Source: Geomonas sp. Red32 (lineage in GTDB: Bacteria; Desulfobacterota; Desulfuromonadia; Geobacterales; Geobacteraceae). Taken from it: DNA of 64,000 nt. Shown piece after piece: positions 23,651 through 33,048 of this stretch; positions within the stretch are counted from its first letter, which is position 1; each line of letters begins with the position of its first letter. The DNA is taken from NCBI RefSeq assembly GCF_023652955.1, contig NZ_JAKLOY010000012.1:1-64000 (forward strand), given 5' to 3'. The notes below the pieces were generated by a model, which worked only from the letters and a program-made list of their open reading frames with translations, ran no database searches and was not told the DNA's origin. The translations under genes were made by a program, and so were the position numbers.

Positions 23651-24805
23651 ATGAGTTCCGTGCTGTTCTGGGTCGCCCTGGTAACCCTGATTCTGACCGT
23701 GCTGGCAGCAGTGGACCTGCTGATCGGCAACCGTTCCGTGCCGGCCCTGCGCGACGTCTCTCCGGAGGCCGCGGGGGATCCGCCGCGTGTCTCGTTGATC
23801 GTGGCGGCCAGGAACGAGGAGCGGCACATCCGCGCCGCGGTCGAGTCGATGCTGGGCCTGAGCTACCCGAACTACGAGATCATCGCCGTCGATGACCGAT
23901 CCGACGACCAGACCGGCGCTCTCCTCAACGAGCTTGCCCGCAGGCACACCCGGCTCAAGGTGATCCACATCGACGCCCTTCCCGCCGGATGGCTCGGCAA
24001 GAACCACGCCCTCTGGGTGGGGAGCCAGCGGGCCACCGGGGAAATTTTTCTCTTCACCGACGCCGATATCTACATGGAGAAGACGGTGCTGACCCGGGCG
24101 GTCGCCTTCCTTAAGGAACGTCGCCTCGGTCACCTGGCGGTAACCCCTTCCCTGCAGATGCCGACCCTGTTCCTCTCCATGTTCGGCGCCGCGTTCGCCA
24201 TCTACTTCTCGCTTTTTTCCCGCCCCTGGAAGGCGAAGGATCCCAACAGCCGCTCCCATATCGGCATCGGCGCCTTCAATATGGTGACAGCCGAGGCCTA
24301 CCAGCGGGTGGAGGGCCACCAGGCGATCCGGCTGCGTCCCGACGACGACATCAAGCTCGGGAAGGTGCTCAAGCTGGCCGGTTTCCGCGCCGATGTCGCC
24401 TATGCCCCCGAGTACCTCTCGGTGGAGTGGTACGACTCCCTTCGCGCGGTGGTGAAGGGGCTGGAGAAGAATGCCTTCTCCGGTGCCGACTACAGCATTC
24501 CGCTGGTCCTTGCCGGTGTCGTCTTCCATACCCTTTGCAGCATCTGGCCCTTCGTGGCGGTCTGGGTCACCACCGGTTACGTCCAATGGATCAACCTGGC
24601 GGTGGTGGCGCTCATCATGCTGGCCGCCGCGGACACCGCACGCTTTCACGGTTCCCGCCCCTGGTACGCCATCGGGTATCCGGTCACCTCGGCTTTCTTC
24701 GTCTACATTCTCCTGCGCACCATGACCCTCAACCTGATCCAGGGGGGGATCTACTGGCGGGGAACTTTCTATTCCCTGAAGGAGCTCAGGGCCAACCGGG
24801 TCTAG
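23651..24805 (+). CDS. membrane glycosyltransferase family 2
   Basis: The protein has 384 residues. An N-terminal membrane helix is followed by a GT-A domain (VSLIVAARNEE; AVDDRSDD; DxD-type motif FTDADIYM; RPDDDIKLG), then four C-terminal helices. It resembles CrtQ- or HpnI-type enzymes that glycosylate a lipid. The sugar and acceptor are not evident. ATG 23651 is chosen from several possible starts (23624, 23639) because AAAGGA at 23633-23638 abuts the nearer ATG. The start is uncertain. Confidence 0.75.
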   Translation: MSSVLFWVALVTLILTVLAAVDLLIGNRSVPALRDVSPEAAGDPPRVSLIVAARNEERHIRAAVESMLGLSYPNYEIIAVDDRSDDQTGALLNELARRHTRLKVIHIDALPAGWLGKNHALWVGSQRATGEIFLFTDADIYMEKTVLTRAVAFLKERRLGHLAVTPSLQMPTLFLSMFGAAFAIYFSLFSRPWKAKDPNSRSHIGIGAFNMVTAEAYQRVEGHQAIRLRPDDDIKLGKVLKLAGFRADVAYAPEYLSVEWYDSLRAVVKGLEKNAFSGADYSIPLVLAGVVFHTLCSIWPFVAVWVTTGYVQWINLAVVALIMLAAADTARFHGSRPWYAIGYPVTSAFFVYILLRTMTLNLIQGGIYWRGTFYSLKELRANRV

Positions 24806-25299
24806 CTCTCCCACCGCTTACCCACGCCTGCCGTTTCCCGGCCGGGCCTTCCGGCCTGCCTTTCGCCACGCTCCCTCCTTGCCGGCTGCCTTGCTGTGCC
24901 CGCCTCGTCCTCTCTTGCCGGCAGTTTCTCTCCTCCATTCTTTGCCTTATCGCGATGATAATGAGCACATGAATGTGTCTCCGCCTATCTAATGTGAAGC
25001 TTTGTTTTTGATCTCAATAAAGGTTTAGCAAGTCTAACGCATTGTATTGCTTATTGTTTTTGCCTTGGAAAACCAGCCATTCATTGTGATTGCTAATTAT
25101 CAAGAATAAAATGAGATGCAACCTATAATGAATTGCTATGATTGGTAATAATGTTGTTTAAAGTGGCATCCTTATCTATAATTTTTATGGAGGCTATTCT
25201 TTGTTGCAGTGTAGCCTCATCGTTTTGTACTTTACCTGTTTGCGGAAAACAATCAATGCCCATGGGTAAGCGGGCGCAAGAAGCTAAGGAGGTTCGGCG
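24806..25299. other. intergenic region with AT-rich island
   Basis: The first 150 bp are normal GC-rich spacer. From about 24960 to 25260 the sequence turns strongly AT-rich, unlike anything else in the window, and contains no gene or clear repeat. It ends at the promoter area of a secreted low-complexity gene, so it may hold upstream activating sequences or be foreign DNA. Confidence 0.6.
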
Positions 25300-26082
25300 A
25301 TGAAGAGTGTTCGGAGAGTATTGTTCTCTACAATAGCACTGGCTGCCTTGCTGGCGTTCTCAGCCGGTACGAGCGAAGCCCAAAGTGCAACCACTGATAC
25401 CACAAGCCAGCCGGGCAATAGCACTGGTACGGCGAACATGGGTGGCACCACGGGCTCCGAGACCGGTGCGGCGAAAACCACTCACAAGAAAGCCAAAAAG
25501 CACCACAAGAAACACCACAAACATGCTGCCAAGAAGAGCACCAGCACCAGTGGCGCGGGGACCGGCGGTTCGATGTCAGGGACCAACGCGACGGGGTACC
25601 GCAGCGGCAGCGACTACGGTAGCACGGGGCCCACAAGCGGCAGCAGTAACATGTACCGTCAAAACGAAACCGGGACGAGCAACATGCAGAACTCCCCGGG
25701 CGGTACGGGCGGAACCATGGGGACCGGCAGCGGCGGTTCGACCGATACCGGCAACAGGTACCGGAGCAACCAGCCCAGCGGCACGATGCAGGACCAGCAG
25801 GATCGGAACCAGCCGTCGAATCAGCAGTACAACCAGCAGTACCAGGAGCGTGGCGGTTCGATGGGTTCGGGCAGTGGCGGGGCTACCGGCACCGATACCG
25901 GCAGCAGGTACCCTGGCGGCAACAACAACATGCTGCGGGGTACCGGCGGGTCGAGCGATCGTTATGACATGAACCAGGGGGGCAGCATGGAAAAAGGAAG
26001 CGGCGGGAGCAGTGGAACCGGTAGCGGCGGATCGACCGGCACCGGTAGTGACTCCTCCGGCGAAAGCCTGCCGGAAGACTAA
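25300..26082 (+). CDS. secreted Gly/Ser/Thr-rich protein with His/Lys cluster
   Basis: The protein has 260 residues, with a signal peptide at about 1-28. A Ser/Thr-rich stretch leads to a dense His/Lys cluster at residues 62-79 (THKKAKKHHKKHHKH). Repeated GSGGSTDTGNRY and GSGGATGTDTGSRY units follow. An AAGGAGG site lies about 8 bases before the ATG. It shares its architecture with the reverse-strand protein at 18971. The His cluster could bind metal. It is probably disordered and extracellular. The next gene is a similar repeat protein. Confidence 0.7.
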   Translation: MKSVRRVLFSTIALAALLAFSAGTSEAQSATTDTTSQPGNSTGTANMGGTTGSETGAAKTTHKKAKKHHKKHHKHAAKKSTSTSGAGTGGSMSGTNATGYRSGSDYGSTGPTSGSSNMYRQNETGTSNMQNSPGGTGGTMGTGSGGSTDTGNRYRSNQPSGTMQDQQDRNQPSNQQYNQQYQERGGSMGSGSGGATGTDTGSRYPGGNNNMLRGTGGSSDRYDMNQGGSMEKGSGGSSGTGSGGSTGTGSDSSGESLPED

Positions 26083-26160
26083 GCTCCCTCGCACCCCCTC
26101 AGACCACCCCTCCTGCGGCAGCTCTCGGGAGGCGAACGGGTCTGAGAAAGGAGGTACGTC

Positions 26161-26919
26161 ATGACAAGAATCAGGACAGTACTGCTCACAACCGTTGCCA
26201 TAGTGGGATTGATGGGTTTGACGACGGGGGTGGGGTTCTCTGCCACCTCCAGCATGGGGAGTGGCTCAACAGGCTCCTCTGCTGACATGTCAACCAACTC
26301 CAACCTGCCTCCAGGAACTGGCGTGCAGATGAGAACCATTACCGGCTTCACCTCTGAACCGGCGGCCGGTGGCGGATCGGCGGGTGTAGGAGCCGGAGGA
26401 ACGGTCGGCTCCGGTGACACCGGGGCGGGAACCAACTTCAACAACGGCTCAATGAGCACAACCACCGGCGGGACCGTTGGAACCGGGGCTGGCGGCACCA
26501 CGACCGGGACCGGCGGAAGTTTCGGTACCGGCACCGGCGGATCGATGGGGACCGGTACTGACCAAGGCACCCTCGGCACCGGATCGGGCGGAACCCTGGG
26601 CACCGGCACCGGCGGGACGCTCGATAACGGCACCGGCGGGACAATCAACAACGGAACCGGCGGGACAATGGGCACTGGCCCCGGCGGGACAATGGGCACT
26701 GGCCCCGGCGGGACAATGGGTACTGGTGGCTCAATGGGTACTGGTGGCTCAATGGGTACTGGTGGCTCAATGGGTACTGGTGGCTCAATGGGTACTGGTG
26801 GCTCAATGGGTACTGGTGGCTCGATGGGCACCGGAACTGGCGGTGCCGGAGGGACTGGCGGCGCTGGTGGGGCCGGCGGCGGAGGTGGGGCCGGCGGCGG
26901 AGGCGGTGGCGGTCGCTAA
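26161..26919 (+). CDS. secreted Gly/Thr repeat protein
   Basis: The protein has 252 residues, with a signal peptide ending near GVGFSA (about 28). Almost the whole mature part is GTG/GGT repeats with Met, ending in a poly-Gly/Ala tail. Six near-identical 18-bp units encoding MGTGGS lie at 26716-26823. A GAAAGGAGG site precedes the ATG. It may be a surface matrix or adhesive protein, but nothing in the sequence shows a function. The repeat number is likely variable between strains. Confidence 0.65.
   Translation: MTRIRTVLLTTVAIVGLMGLTTGVGFSATSSMGSGSTGSSADMSTNSNLPPGTGVQMRTITGFTSEPAAGGGSAGVGAGGTVGSGDTGAGTNFNNGSMSTTTGGTVGTGAGGTTTGTGGSFGTGTGGSMGTGTDQGTLGTGSGGTLGTGTGGTLDNGTGGTINNGTGGTMGTGPGGTMGTGPGGTMGTGGSMGTGGSMGTGGSMGTGGSMGTGGSMGTGGSMGTGTGGAGGTGGAGGAGGGGGAGGGGGGGR
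26716..26823 (+). repeat. six 18-bp tandem repeats (MGTGGS)
   Basis: Units start at 26716 and then every 18 bp to 26806. The first five are identical and the sixth differs in its last base. Synonymous sites are identical too, so the expansion is recent. Confidence 0.9.
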
Positions 26920-26956
26920 CGCTCTCCACTACTGAATGGCGCCCCGGCCGGGTAAA

Positions 26957-27073
26957 TTGGTGAGCCACCGGCTCAGGCTGGAGAACGGTCTGGAGGCCTA
27001 CGGGAAGTTCGTGCAGCGTGGCGAAGGGCAGGGGGCGGAATATACCAAAATCGTCCTCAAACCCAACGGCTAG
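26957..27073 (+). pseudogene. C-terminal remnant of a zinc-dependent alcohol dehydrogenase
   Basis: The frame ending at TAG 27071-27073 reads LVSHRLRLENGLEAYGKF and then YTKIVLKPNG. This matches the C-terminus of zinc-dependent alcohol or formaldehyde dehydrogenases, where a (S/T)HR(L/F)xL..APEAYxxF..(T/C)KVVLKP pattern is usual. No upstream part of such a gene is present and there is no ribosome site. It therefore seems to be the leftover 3' end of a gene lost when the neighbouring repeat-protein region formed. Confidence 0.5.
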
Positions 27074-27101
27074 CAAGGACAAGTGGCAGGCGGTGAAGGC
27101 T

Positions 27102-27133
27102 GGGGCGGCTCTTTCGGCCGCCCCTCTTTTTTT
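27102..27133 (+). terminator. rho-independent terminator
   Basis: An 8-bp perfect stem GGGGCGGC / GCCGCCCC with a 7-base loop is followed by a T-run. It lies after the dehydrogenase remnant and may be its original terminator. The sequence from here to 27252 shows no gene. Confidence 0.85.
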
Positions 27134-27252
27134 CGATTATGGAGAGGCCGCTCCACGCTTGATTGGCAGCGGGGCCGCTCAAAGAGAGGGGGGTGGCTGA
27201 TAAGGGGAGGCCCGTCTTGCGGGCTCGGGGCGCGTGGGAAAGGGCGTTGCGG

Positions 27253-27636
27253 TCAGATGGCTTGAATCATCGATGCGGGCTCGGCCGGGTGGAGCACCCG
27301 CCATTCGGCGGCGAGTTTTTCGGGCTCGCGGGTGACACTACGGAGAAACTCGAGCAGATGCTCCTCGGCCCCCTCGGCGAAGCCGACGAATTTCACCCCC
27401 GACATCGAGAAAAAGGAGTGCACGACCTTTACGCTGATGGTGGCAGGGGCGAGTCCTTCCGCAAAGGAAAGGGTGAGCGAGCAGATTTCGTCGACGGCGG
27501 CCAGGAAGCATTCGTCGGAGCTCAAGAGGGCGCCGCGCAGGGAAAGGTTTCTGACAGTGACGGGGTAGTTCAGTCCACCAAGAGTGAGGCTGGCTGGCTG
27601 GTCGCACTCCACTCGGTGAAATCGGCGCTGTTCCAT
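27253..27636 (-). CDS. PilZ domain protein
   Basis: The 127-residue protein is a single PilZ domain. RRFHRVE supplies the RxxxR motif and NLSLRGALL the (D/N)xSxxG motif, so it should bind cyclic di-GMP. The C-terminal strands (ISVKVVHSFFSMSGVKFVGF) complete the barrel. The ATG at 27636 follows AAAGGA by 6 bases; a longer frame to 27714 has no such site. It is divergent from prs. Confidence 0.85.
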   Translation of the reverse strand: MEQRRFHRVECDQPASLTLGGLNYPVTVRNLSLRGALLSSDECFLAAVDEICSLTLSFAEGLAPATISVKVVHSFFSMSGVKFVGFAEGAEEHLLEFLRSVTREPEKLAAEWRVLHPAEPASMIQAI

Positions 27637-27740
27637 GCTGGTTCCTTTCGGAGGTGTTTGGGCTCTTATCGTCACCATGGCGGCAAACTGTAAGGAAAAT
27701 GCCGCCGAAGTCACGGCAGGGGCAGGACCTGCTTTTACGG

Positions 27741-27769
27741 TTGACTTCGATGGGCAAGTATTGTATTAG
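27741..27769 (+). promoter_or_regulatory. sigma70-type promoter of prs
   Basis: TTGACT at 27741 and TATTAG at 27764 are 17 bp apart. They leave a leader of about 80 bases before the prs ATG. Confidence 0.65.
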
Positions 27770-27855
27770 ATGACGTTTCCGGGATTTGGCGCCGGCACCC
27801 GTTTCGACTCAAGCGGGAGCCGAGAAATTTGAGAATCGAAGAGGGCTGGCGGTAG

Positions 27856-28806
27856 ATGGAAAACAAGATCAGGGTGTTCAGCGGTAACTCGAATCCGGTT
27901 CTGGCAGAGAAGATCTGCGAATGTCTTAAGGTGCCGCTGGGCAAGGCGAAGGTCAAGACCTTCTCCGACGGCGAGATCATGGTTGAGATCGGTGAGAACG
28001 TGCGTGGCCGCGACATCTACGTCGTTCAGTCCACCTGCTGCCCGACCAACAACAACCTGATGGAGCTGCTCATCATGATGGACGCCCTGAAGAGGGCTTC
28101 GGCAGCAACCATCACCGCCGTGATCCCCTACTACGGTTACGCGCGTCAGGACCGCAAGGCGGCTCCGCGTACCCCGATCACCTCGAAGCTGGTGGCCGAC
28201 CTGATCACCACCGCCGGGGCCGACCGGGTGGTCACCATTGACCTGCACGCAGGCCAGATCCAGGGCTTCTTCAACATTCCGGTGGACAACCTTTACGCCG
28301 CTCCGGTGCTCCTGGCCCATCTGAAGACCCGTTTCGCCGACGAGCTCAACAACCTGGTCATGGTCTCCCCGGACGCGGGTGGCACCGAGCGTGCCAGGGC
28401 CTTCGCCAAGCGGCTCGGCTGCACGCTGGCCGTCATCGACAAGCGCCGCACCGGTCCCAACGTGGCCGAGATCATGCACCTTATCGGTGACGTCAAAGGG
28501 AAGTCCGCCATCATCCTGGACGACATGATCGACACCGCCGGCACGCTGACCCAGGCCGCCCTGGCGCTCAAGGAGCACGGCGCCGCCAGCGTGTACGCCT
28601 GCGCCACCCACGGCGTGCTCTCCGGGCCGGCCATCGACCGCATCAACGACTCGGTGATCGAAAAGGTCGTCATCACCGACACCGTGCCGCTGGGTGAGAA
28701 GGCCGAGCGGACCGACAAGCTCCGGGTGCTCTCGGTGGCCGATCTGCTGGCCGAGGCCATCCGCCGCATTCACGAGGATGAATCTGTAAGCTCGCTGTTT
28801 GTCTAA
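27856..28806 (+). CDS. prs: ribose-phosphate pyrophosphokinase
   Basis: The 316-residue enzyme makes PRPP from ribose 5-phosphate and ATP for nucleotide, His and Trp synthesis. It shows the expected blocks: [25 protein letters not shown], the PRPP-binding loop in [12 protein letters not shown] and the flexible loop DKRRTGPN. The length and ends match bacterial Prs. It is the first gene of prs-rplY-pth-ychF. Confidence 0.97.
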   Translation: MENKIRVFSGNSNPVLAEKICECLKVPLGKAKVKTFSDGEIMVEIGENVRGRDIYVVQSTCCPTNNNLMELLIMMDALKRASAATITAVIPYYGYARQDRKAAPRTPITSKLVADLITTAGADRVVTIDLHAGQIQGFFNIPVDNLYAAPVLLAHLKTRFADELNNLVMVSPDAGGTERARAFAKRLGCTLAVIDKRRTGPNVAEIMHLIGDVKGKSAIILDDMIDTAGTLTQAALALKEHGAASVYACATHGVLSGPAIDRINDSVIEKVVITDTVPLGEKAERTDKLRVLSVADLLAEAIRRIHEDESVSSLFV

Positions 28807-28874
28807 CGGCGGCTATCTGGTTTAATAGTTTCTGTCATGAATCATCAAAATATCGAAGCGATTTCGGAGGAAGT

Positions 28875-29453
28875 ATGAGCAAGCAGGTGCTGAATGTTGA
28901 ACTGAGGGAAGAAACCGGCAAGGGGGTCTGCCGCCGTCTGCGTAGCGCAGGTCGCATCCCGGGCGTCGTCTACGGCAAAGGGCTTGAGCCCGTTTCGATC
29001 TCGCTGGATCGGAGGCAGTTTTCCGAGGCGATCGCCGGCGAAGGCGGCCGTAACCACATCCTGACCCTCAAGTGCGAGGGCTCCCTCAACGACGTGACCG
29101 TGATCGTGGCCGACCTCCTTCAGGACGCCATCAAGCGCACCCCGCGTCACGTCGACCTGCACAAGATCAACCTCTCCGACAAGGTGAAGGTCCACGTTCC
29201 GGTTCGCGTGGTCGGTACCGCAGTCGGCGTCAAGGCTGGCGGCATGCTCGACCTCGCCATGCACGAGCTCGAAGTCGAGTGCCTCCCGGTCCACATCCCC
29301 GGGCACATCAACGTCGACGTCACCGAGCTCGTCATCGGCCACTCCATTCACCTGGGCGAGATCCCGGCTCCGGTCGGTATCGTCATCCTGGGCGACGCCA
29401 AGACTCCGGTGGTCAGCGTCCTCGGGAGAAAGGGCGCCGAAGAGGCTGAATAA
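28875..29453 (+). CDS. rplY: 50S ribosomal protein L25 (CTC/TL5 form)
   Basis: The 192-residue protein has an N-terminal L25 domain that binds 5S rRNA ([24 protein letters not shown]) and the longer C-terminal TL5/CTC extension ([23 protein letters not shown]). A GGAGGAAGT site precedes the ATG. The Prs-L25-Pth order is common in bacteria. Confidence 0.96.
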   Translation: MSKQVLNVELREETGKGVCRRLRSAGRIPGVVYGKGLEPVSISLDRRQFSEAIAGEGGRNHILTLKCEGSLNDVTVIVADLLQDAIKRTPRHVDLHKINLSDKVKVHVPVRVVGTAVGVKAGGMLDLAMHELEVECLPVHIPGHINVDVTELVIGHSIHLGEIPAPVGIVILGDAKTPVVSVLGRKGAEEAE

Positions 29454-29474
29454 GCTCTCTCCGCCGGAAAGAAC

Positions 29475-30038
29475 ATGGCAAAACTCGTTGTAGGGCTCGG
29501 CAACCCCGGGCCACAGTACTCATGGACCCGCCACAACGCGGGTTTCATGGTTTTGGACCGCTTATCCCGTCTGGCCGATATTCCCGTCACCAAGAAGGCC
29601 TTCTCCGGCCTGATCGGTGACGGGAACTGGGCCGGGGAGCGGGTCTATCTCCTCAAGCCCCAGACCTTCATGAACTTGTCGGGGCGCTCGGTCGCCGAGG
29701 CGCTCCGCTTCTACAAGCTCTCCCCTTCCGACCTCGTGGTCATCCACGACGAACTGGACATCCCCTTCGGCAAGATCAGGCTCAAGGAAGGTGGCGGCCA
29801 CGGCGGCCACAACGGTCTTCGCTCGCTCGGACAGGAGCTTGGCTCCACCGCCTGGGCCAGGATCCGGGTCGGCATCGGCCGTCCGGTGCACGGCGACGTG
29901 GTCAACTACGTGCTGACCAACTTCTCCAAGGACGAGATGGAGTCGCTTTTGGGGATCCTCGACGAGGGGGTCGACGCGCTGGAGATGATGATCCGGGAAG
30001 GGATGCCCAAGGCCATGAGCATCTTTAACGGTAGATGA
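29475..30038 (+). CDS. pth: peptidyl-tRNA hydrolase
   Basis: The 187-residue protein has the Pth signature: LVVGLGNPGPQY, the catalytic His in TRHNAGF, KPQTFMNLSG, and HDELDIPFGKIRLKEGGGHGGHNGL. It recycles tRNA from dropped peptidyl-tRNA. It starts 21 bases after rplY. Confidence 0.97.
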   Translation: MAKLVVGLGNPGPQYSWTRHNAGFMVLDRLSRLADIPVTKKAFSGLIGDGNWAGERVYLLKPQTFMNLSGRSVAEALRFYKLSPSDLVVIHDELDIPFGKIRLKEGGGHGGHNGLRSLGQELGSTAWARIRVGIGRPVHGDVVNYVLTNFSKDEMESLLGILDEGVDALEMMIREGMPKAMSIFNGR

Positions 30039-30103
30039 TCCACCAGCCGCTATCCGTCCTTTCGACGGGGCGGTGCCTCGCACGCTAAAAGAGGATTATT
30101 CGT

Positions 30104-31198
30104 ATGGGTTTCAACTGCGGCATCGTCGGGCTCCCCAACGTGGGGAAGTCCACCATCTTCAACGCGCTCACCTCGGCCGGGGCCGAGTCCGCCAACTATC
30201 CCTTCTGCACCATCGATCCCAACGTCGGCATTGTGTCGGTTCCCGATCCCCGTCTCCAGAAGCTGGCCGAGATCGTTCGTCCCGAAAGGATCCTCCCGAC
30301 CACCATCGAGATCCTCGACATCGCCGGCCTGGTGAAGGGGGCGAGCCAGGGGGAGGGGCTTGGCAACAAGTTCCTCGGGCACATCCGTTCGGTTGATGCC
30401 ATCCTGCACGTGGTGCGCTGCTTCGAGAACGAGAACGTGGTGCACGTCTCCGGGAGCGTGTCGCCGGTCCGGGACATCGAGGTGATCCAGACCGAGCTAG
30501 CCCTGGCCGACCTCGATACCGTCGAGAAGCGCCTGCAGCGGGTCGAGAAACAGGCGAGAAGCGGCGACAAGAAGGCCAAGGAAGATGTCGACTTCTGTAT
30601 CAAAGTGAAAGCGGTCCTGGAGAAGGGGGAGTCTCCCCGGAACCTCGCGGAGAACGAGGACGAACGGCTGATCTTGAGGGATATGCACCTCATGACCGCC
30701 AAGCCGGTTCTCTACGTCGCCAACGTGGCCGAGGACGACCTGGAAGGGAAACACCCGTACGTGGACGAGGTCAGGAAGCTGGCCGAGCGCGAGGGAAACG
30801 GGGTGGTCTACATCTGCGGGTCCATCGAGGCGGAGATCTCCGAGCTGGAAGGTGAGGAGAAGCAGGCCTTCCTGGAGGAGATGGGGCTTCCCGAGTCCGG
30901 GCTCGACCGCCTGATCCGCGCCGGCTACGAGCTCCTGGGACTCATCACCTACTTCACCGCCGGGGTAAAAGAGGTTCGTGCCTGGACCATCACCAAGGGT
31001 ACCAAGGCCCCCGGCGCCGCCGGAGTCATCCACTCCGACTTCGAGAAGGGGTTCATCCGCGCCGAGACCATCGCCTACCTGGATTTCATCGGCGCTGGCG
31101 GCGAGGCGGGCGCCAAAGAGAAGGGTCTCATGCGGCTGGAAGGGAAAGAGTACGTGGTGCAGGATGGCGACGTGATGCACTTCCGGTTCAACGTTTAA
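30104..31198 (+). CDS. ychF: redox-regulated ATPase/GTPase YchF (OLA1 family)
   Basis: The 364-residue P-loop protein has G1 [10 protein letters not shown]3 [16 protein letters not shown] and an NVAE element in place of NKxD, typical of the ATP-preferring YchF/OLA1 group. A TGS domain ends the protein (ARAWTITKG and the final [15 protein letters not shown]). It is associated with ribosomes and stress responses. The end abuts a palindromic repeat. Confidence 0.96.
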   Translation: MGFNCGIVGLPNVGKSTIFNALTSAGAESANYPFCTIDPNVGIVSVPDPRLQKLAEIVRPERILPTTIEILDIAGLVKGASQGEGLGNKFLGHIRSVDAILHVVRCFENENVVHVSGSVSPVRDIEVIQTELALADLDTVEKRLQRVEKQARSGDKKAKEDVDFCIKVKAVLEKGESPRNLAENEDERLILRDMHLMTAKPVLYVANVAEDDLEGKHPYVDEVRKLAEREGNGVVYICGSIEAEISELEGEEKQAFLEEMGLPESGLDRLIRAGYELLGLITYFTAGVKEVRAWTITKGTKAPGAAGVIHSDFEKGFIRAETIAYLDFIGAGGEAGAKEKGLMRLEGKEYVVQDGDVMHFRFNV

Positions 31199-31205
31199 CC
31201 CTCTG

Positions 31206-31230
31206 TCCCCCCTTCGCAAAGGGAGGGACC
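31206..31230 (+). repeat. C-rich palindromic repeat
   Basis: TCCCCCCTTCGC is followed by AAAGGGAGGGA, just after ychF. It is a member of the C-rich family also found at 47139, 53002 and 62681. Confidence 0.7.
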
Positions 31231-31251
31231 TGGTTTTCCCTGATAAAAATG

Positions 31252-31292
31252 CCGGGAGGGCCCTTTTGCGCTTGCCAAAGGGCCCTTTCTGT
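31252..31292 (+). terminator. terminator after ychF
   Basis: GGGCCCTTT pairs with AAAGGGCCC around a 10-base loop and is followed by TTTCT. It separates the ychF transcript from the rpsF operon. Confidence 0.75.
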
Positions 31293-31386
31293 AGTAATGG
31301 ATACTGTTCCACAGAGCGGCACCAAGTGCCGTATCTCCTTGTTCCGGGCCGGTCCCGGAGCTAAATAACCGTGAGGAGGCAACACA

Positions 31387-31776
31387 ATGAGGATGTACGA
31401 GACCATCTACATCGTCCAGCCGGAACTCGGTGACGAGGAGCTCAAAGCCCTCTCCGCCAAGGTTCAGGACGTGGTCGCCAGCATGAATGGCGATTTCAAG
31501 AGGCTGGAAGACTGGGGGACCAGGAAACTGGCCTACGCGATCAACAAGAATCCCCGTGGCCGCTACTTTTACCTCCGCTTCGACGGCGACGCAGCACTCA
31601 TCGCCGAGCTGGAGCGCCGCCTGCGCCTTGACGACAAGGTGATCAGGTACCAGAGCGTCAAGCTCGAGCAGGAAGTGGTTCCGGCTGCCCCCGTGGCTGC
31701 CAAGACCGCCGAGGAAGGGACCGAGGAAGCTGCCGGTACCGAGGCTCAGGCCGAAACGACTACTACGGAGGAATAA
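31387..31776 (+). CDS. rpsF: 30S ribosomal protein S6
   Basis: The 129-residue protein has the S6 fold: MRMYETIYIVQPEL, RLEDWGTRKLAYAINKNPRGRYFYLRF, and RLRLDDKVIRYQSVKLE. The Ala/Glu/Thr-rich tail is normal in this group. A GTGAGGAGGC site lies upstream. It is the first gene of rpsF-rpsR-DUF2232-rplI. Confidence 0.97.
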   Translation: MRMYETIYIVQPELGDEELKALSAKVQDVVASMNGDFKRLEDWGTRKLAYAINKNPRGRYFYLRFDGDAALIAELERRLRLDDKVIRYQSVKLEQEVVPAAPVAAKTAEEGTEEAAGTEAQAETTTTEE

Positions 31777-31779
31777 GAG

Positions 31780-32061
31780 ATGGCTGACGAGAGAACCCCC
31801 CAGAGAAGCACCAGCGGCGGCCCGAGGAAGAAGCGGCCGTTCCAGCGCCGTAAGGTCTGCCGTTTCTGCGCAGACAAGCAGGTAACCATCGATTACAAAG
31901 ATCCCCGCACCCTCCGCTACTTCGTTTCGGAGCGCGGCAAGATCATTCCGCGCCGCATCTCCGGCAACTGCTCCAAGCACCAGAGGGAGATCACCGAGGC
32001 AATCAAGAGGGCGAGGAACATCGCGCTGCTCCCGATCGCGGGCAGCCACGTTACTCCGTAA
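31780..32061 (+). CDS. rpsR: 30S ribosomal protein S18
   Basis: The 93-residue protein has the S18 core [18 protein letters not shown] and [13 protein letters not shown] and a later NCSKH give a C-x2-C...C-x2-H set, so this is probably the zinc-binding (C+) form of S18. It starts 3 bases after the rpsF stop. Confidence 0.96.
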   Translation: MADERTPQRSTSGGPRKKRPFQRRKVCRFCADKQVTIDYKDPRTLRYFVSERGKIIPRRISGNCSKHQREITEAIKRARNIALLPIAGSHVTP

Positions 32062-32064
32062 TCT

Positions 32065-33024
32065 GTGCCCAACGAGATGAACCCTCAACTGCAGGGGCGG
32101 ATTTTGGATGTCATCAAGGGGAGCGTCGCTACGGCGGCGCTCTTCCTTGCTTTCATGATGCTTCCGGTCCTGGGACTTATCCCCGGCTTCTTCACGCCGC
32201 TTCCGGCAGTTTTCTACCGCCTCAAGAGCGGGCGGGGAACCGGAATCGCCATCGTGGTAGCAACCTCCGTGCTGCTGGCTGCCATCGCCCGCGAACCGGC
32301 GACGGTCGCGATCTACCTGCTGCAGGGCGGCATCATGTCGCTGGCGCTCCCCGAGTTCCTGATGCGCCTCAAAGGGGGCGCCCGTTCCGTCGTTTACTCG
32401 GTCGCCATCAACCTGGTCTTCCTGCTGGCCGCTACCGCCATCTACGGCGCCGCGACCGGCGCTCCTCTGCACGCCAAGATCGTCAAAGGGGTGCAGACGA
32501 GCATCGCCCAGACCTCCCAGCTCTACGAGAAGGCCGGGGTCAAGGGCGATGAGCTGAAGGCTCTGCAGGATTCGATGCACCAGGCGGGGGACCAGGTCGT
32601 CCAGGTCTACCCGGCCCTGGTCACCGTGGCGCTCGGGCTGATCGCCTGCCTGAACCTGAGCGTGCTGGCGCGGGTGGCCCAGCGCTCGCACATCCCGGTA
32701 TTCCTCGGGAACTTCCGGCAGTTCAGGAACCCGGAGCACCTGGTCTGGCTGCTGATCGCGGCCGGCTTCGCCCTGCTTCTCGACGAGCCGACCGTCCACC
32801 TGGTATCGCTCAACCTGCTGATTGTGGTCGGTGCCCTCTATGCCGTGCAGGGTTTCGCCGTCATGAGCCACTTCTTCCGCAGGATGGCGATTCCGGGTTT
32901 CATGAAAGTAATTGGCGTCCTATTCCTCCTCTTCCAGCCGTTCATGATGCTGGTGGTGGCGGTGCTGGGCATTTTCGATCTCTGGGGCGACTTCCGGTCC
33001 CCCAAAAAAACGCAAAACCTGTGA
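32065..33024 (+). CDS. DUF2232 family membrane protein
   Basis: The 319-residue protein has about eight membrane helices (such as VATAALFLAFMMLPVLGLIPGFFTPLP and LLIVVGALYAVQGFAVMSHFF). It is the YybS/DUF2232 type often found between rpsR and rplI. The function is unknown. The GTG at 32065 is 3 bases after the rpsR stop; an ATG at 32077 is an alternative. Translation is probably coupled. Confidence 0.85.
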   Translation: MPNEMNPQLQGRILDVIKGSVATAALFLAFMMLPVLGLIPGFFTPLPAVFYRLKSGRGTGIAIVVATSVLLAAIAREPATVAIYLLQGGIMSLALPEFLMRLKGGARSVVYSVAINLVFLLAATAIYGAATGAPLHAKIVKGVQTSIAQTSQLYEKAGVKGDELKALQDSMHQAGDQVVQVYPALVTVALGLIACLNLSVLARVAQRSHIPVFLGNFRQFRNPEHLVWLLIAAGFALLLDEPTVHLVSLNLLIVVGALYAVQGFAVMSHFFRRMAIPGFMKVIGVLFLLFQPFMMLVVAVLGIFDLWGDFRSPKKTQNL

Positions 33025-33048
33025 AAAAATCAGGCTAGGAGGCAACGC

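Noticed and set aside
31195-32871. 558-codon reverse ORF across rpsF-rpsR-DUF2232
   Set aside because: It lies opposite ribosomal protein genes and matches no family. It is a codon-bias artefact.
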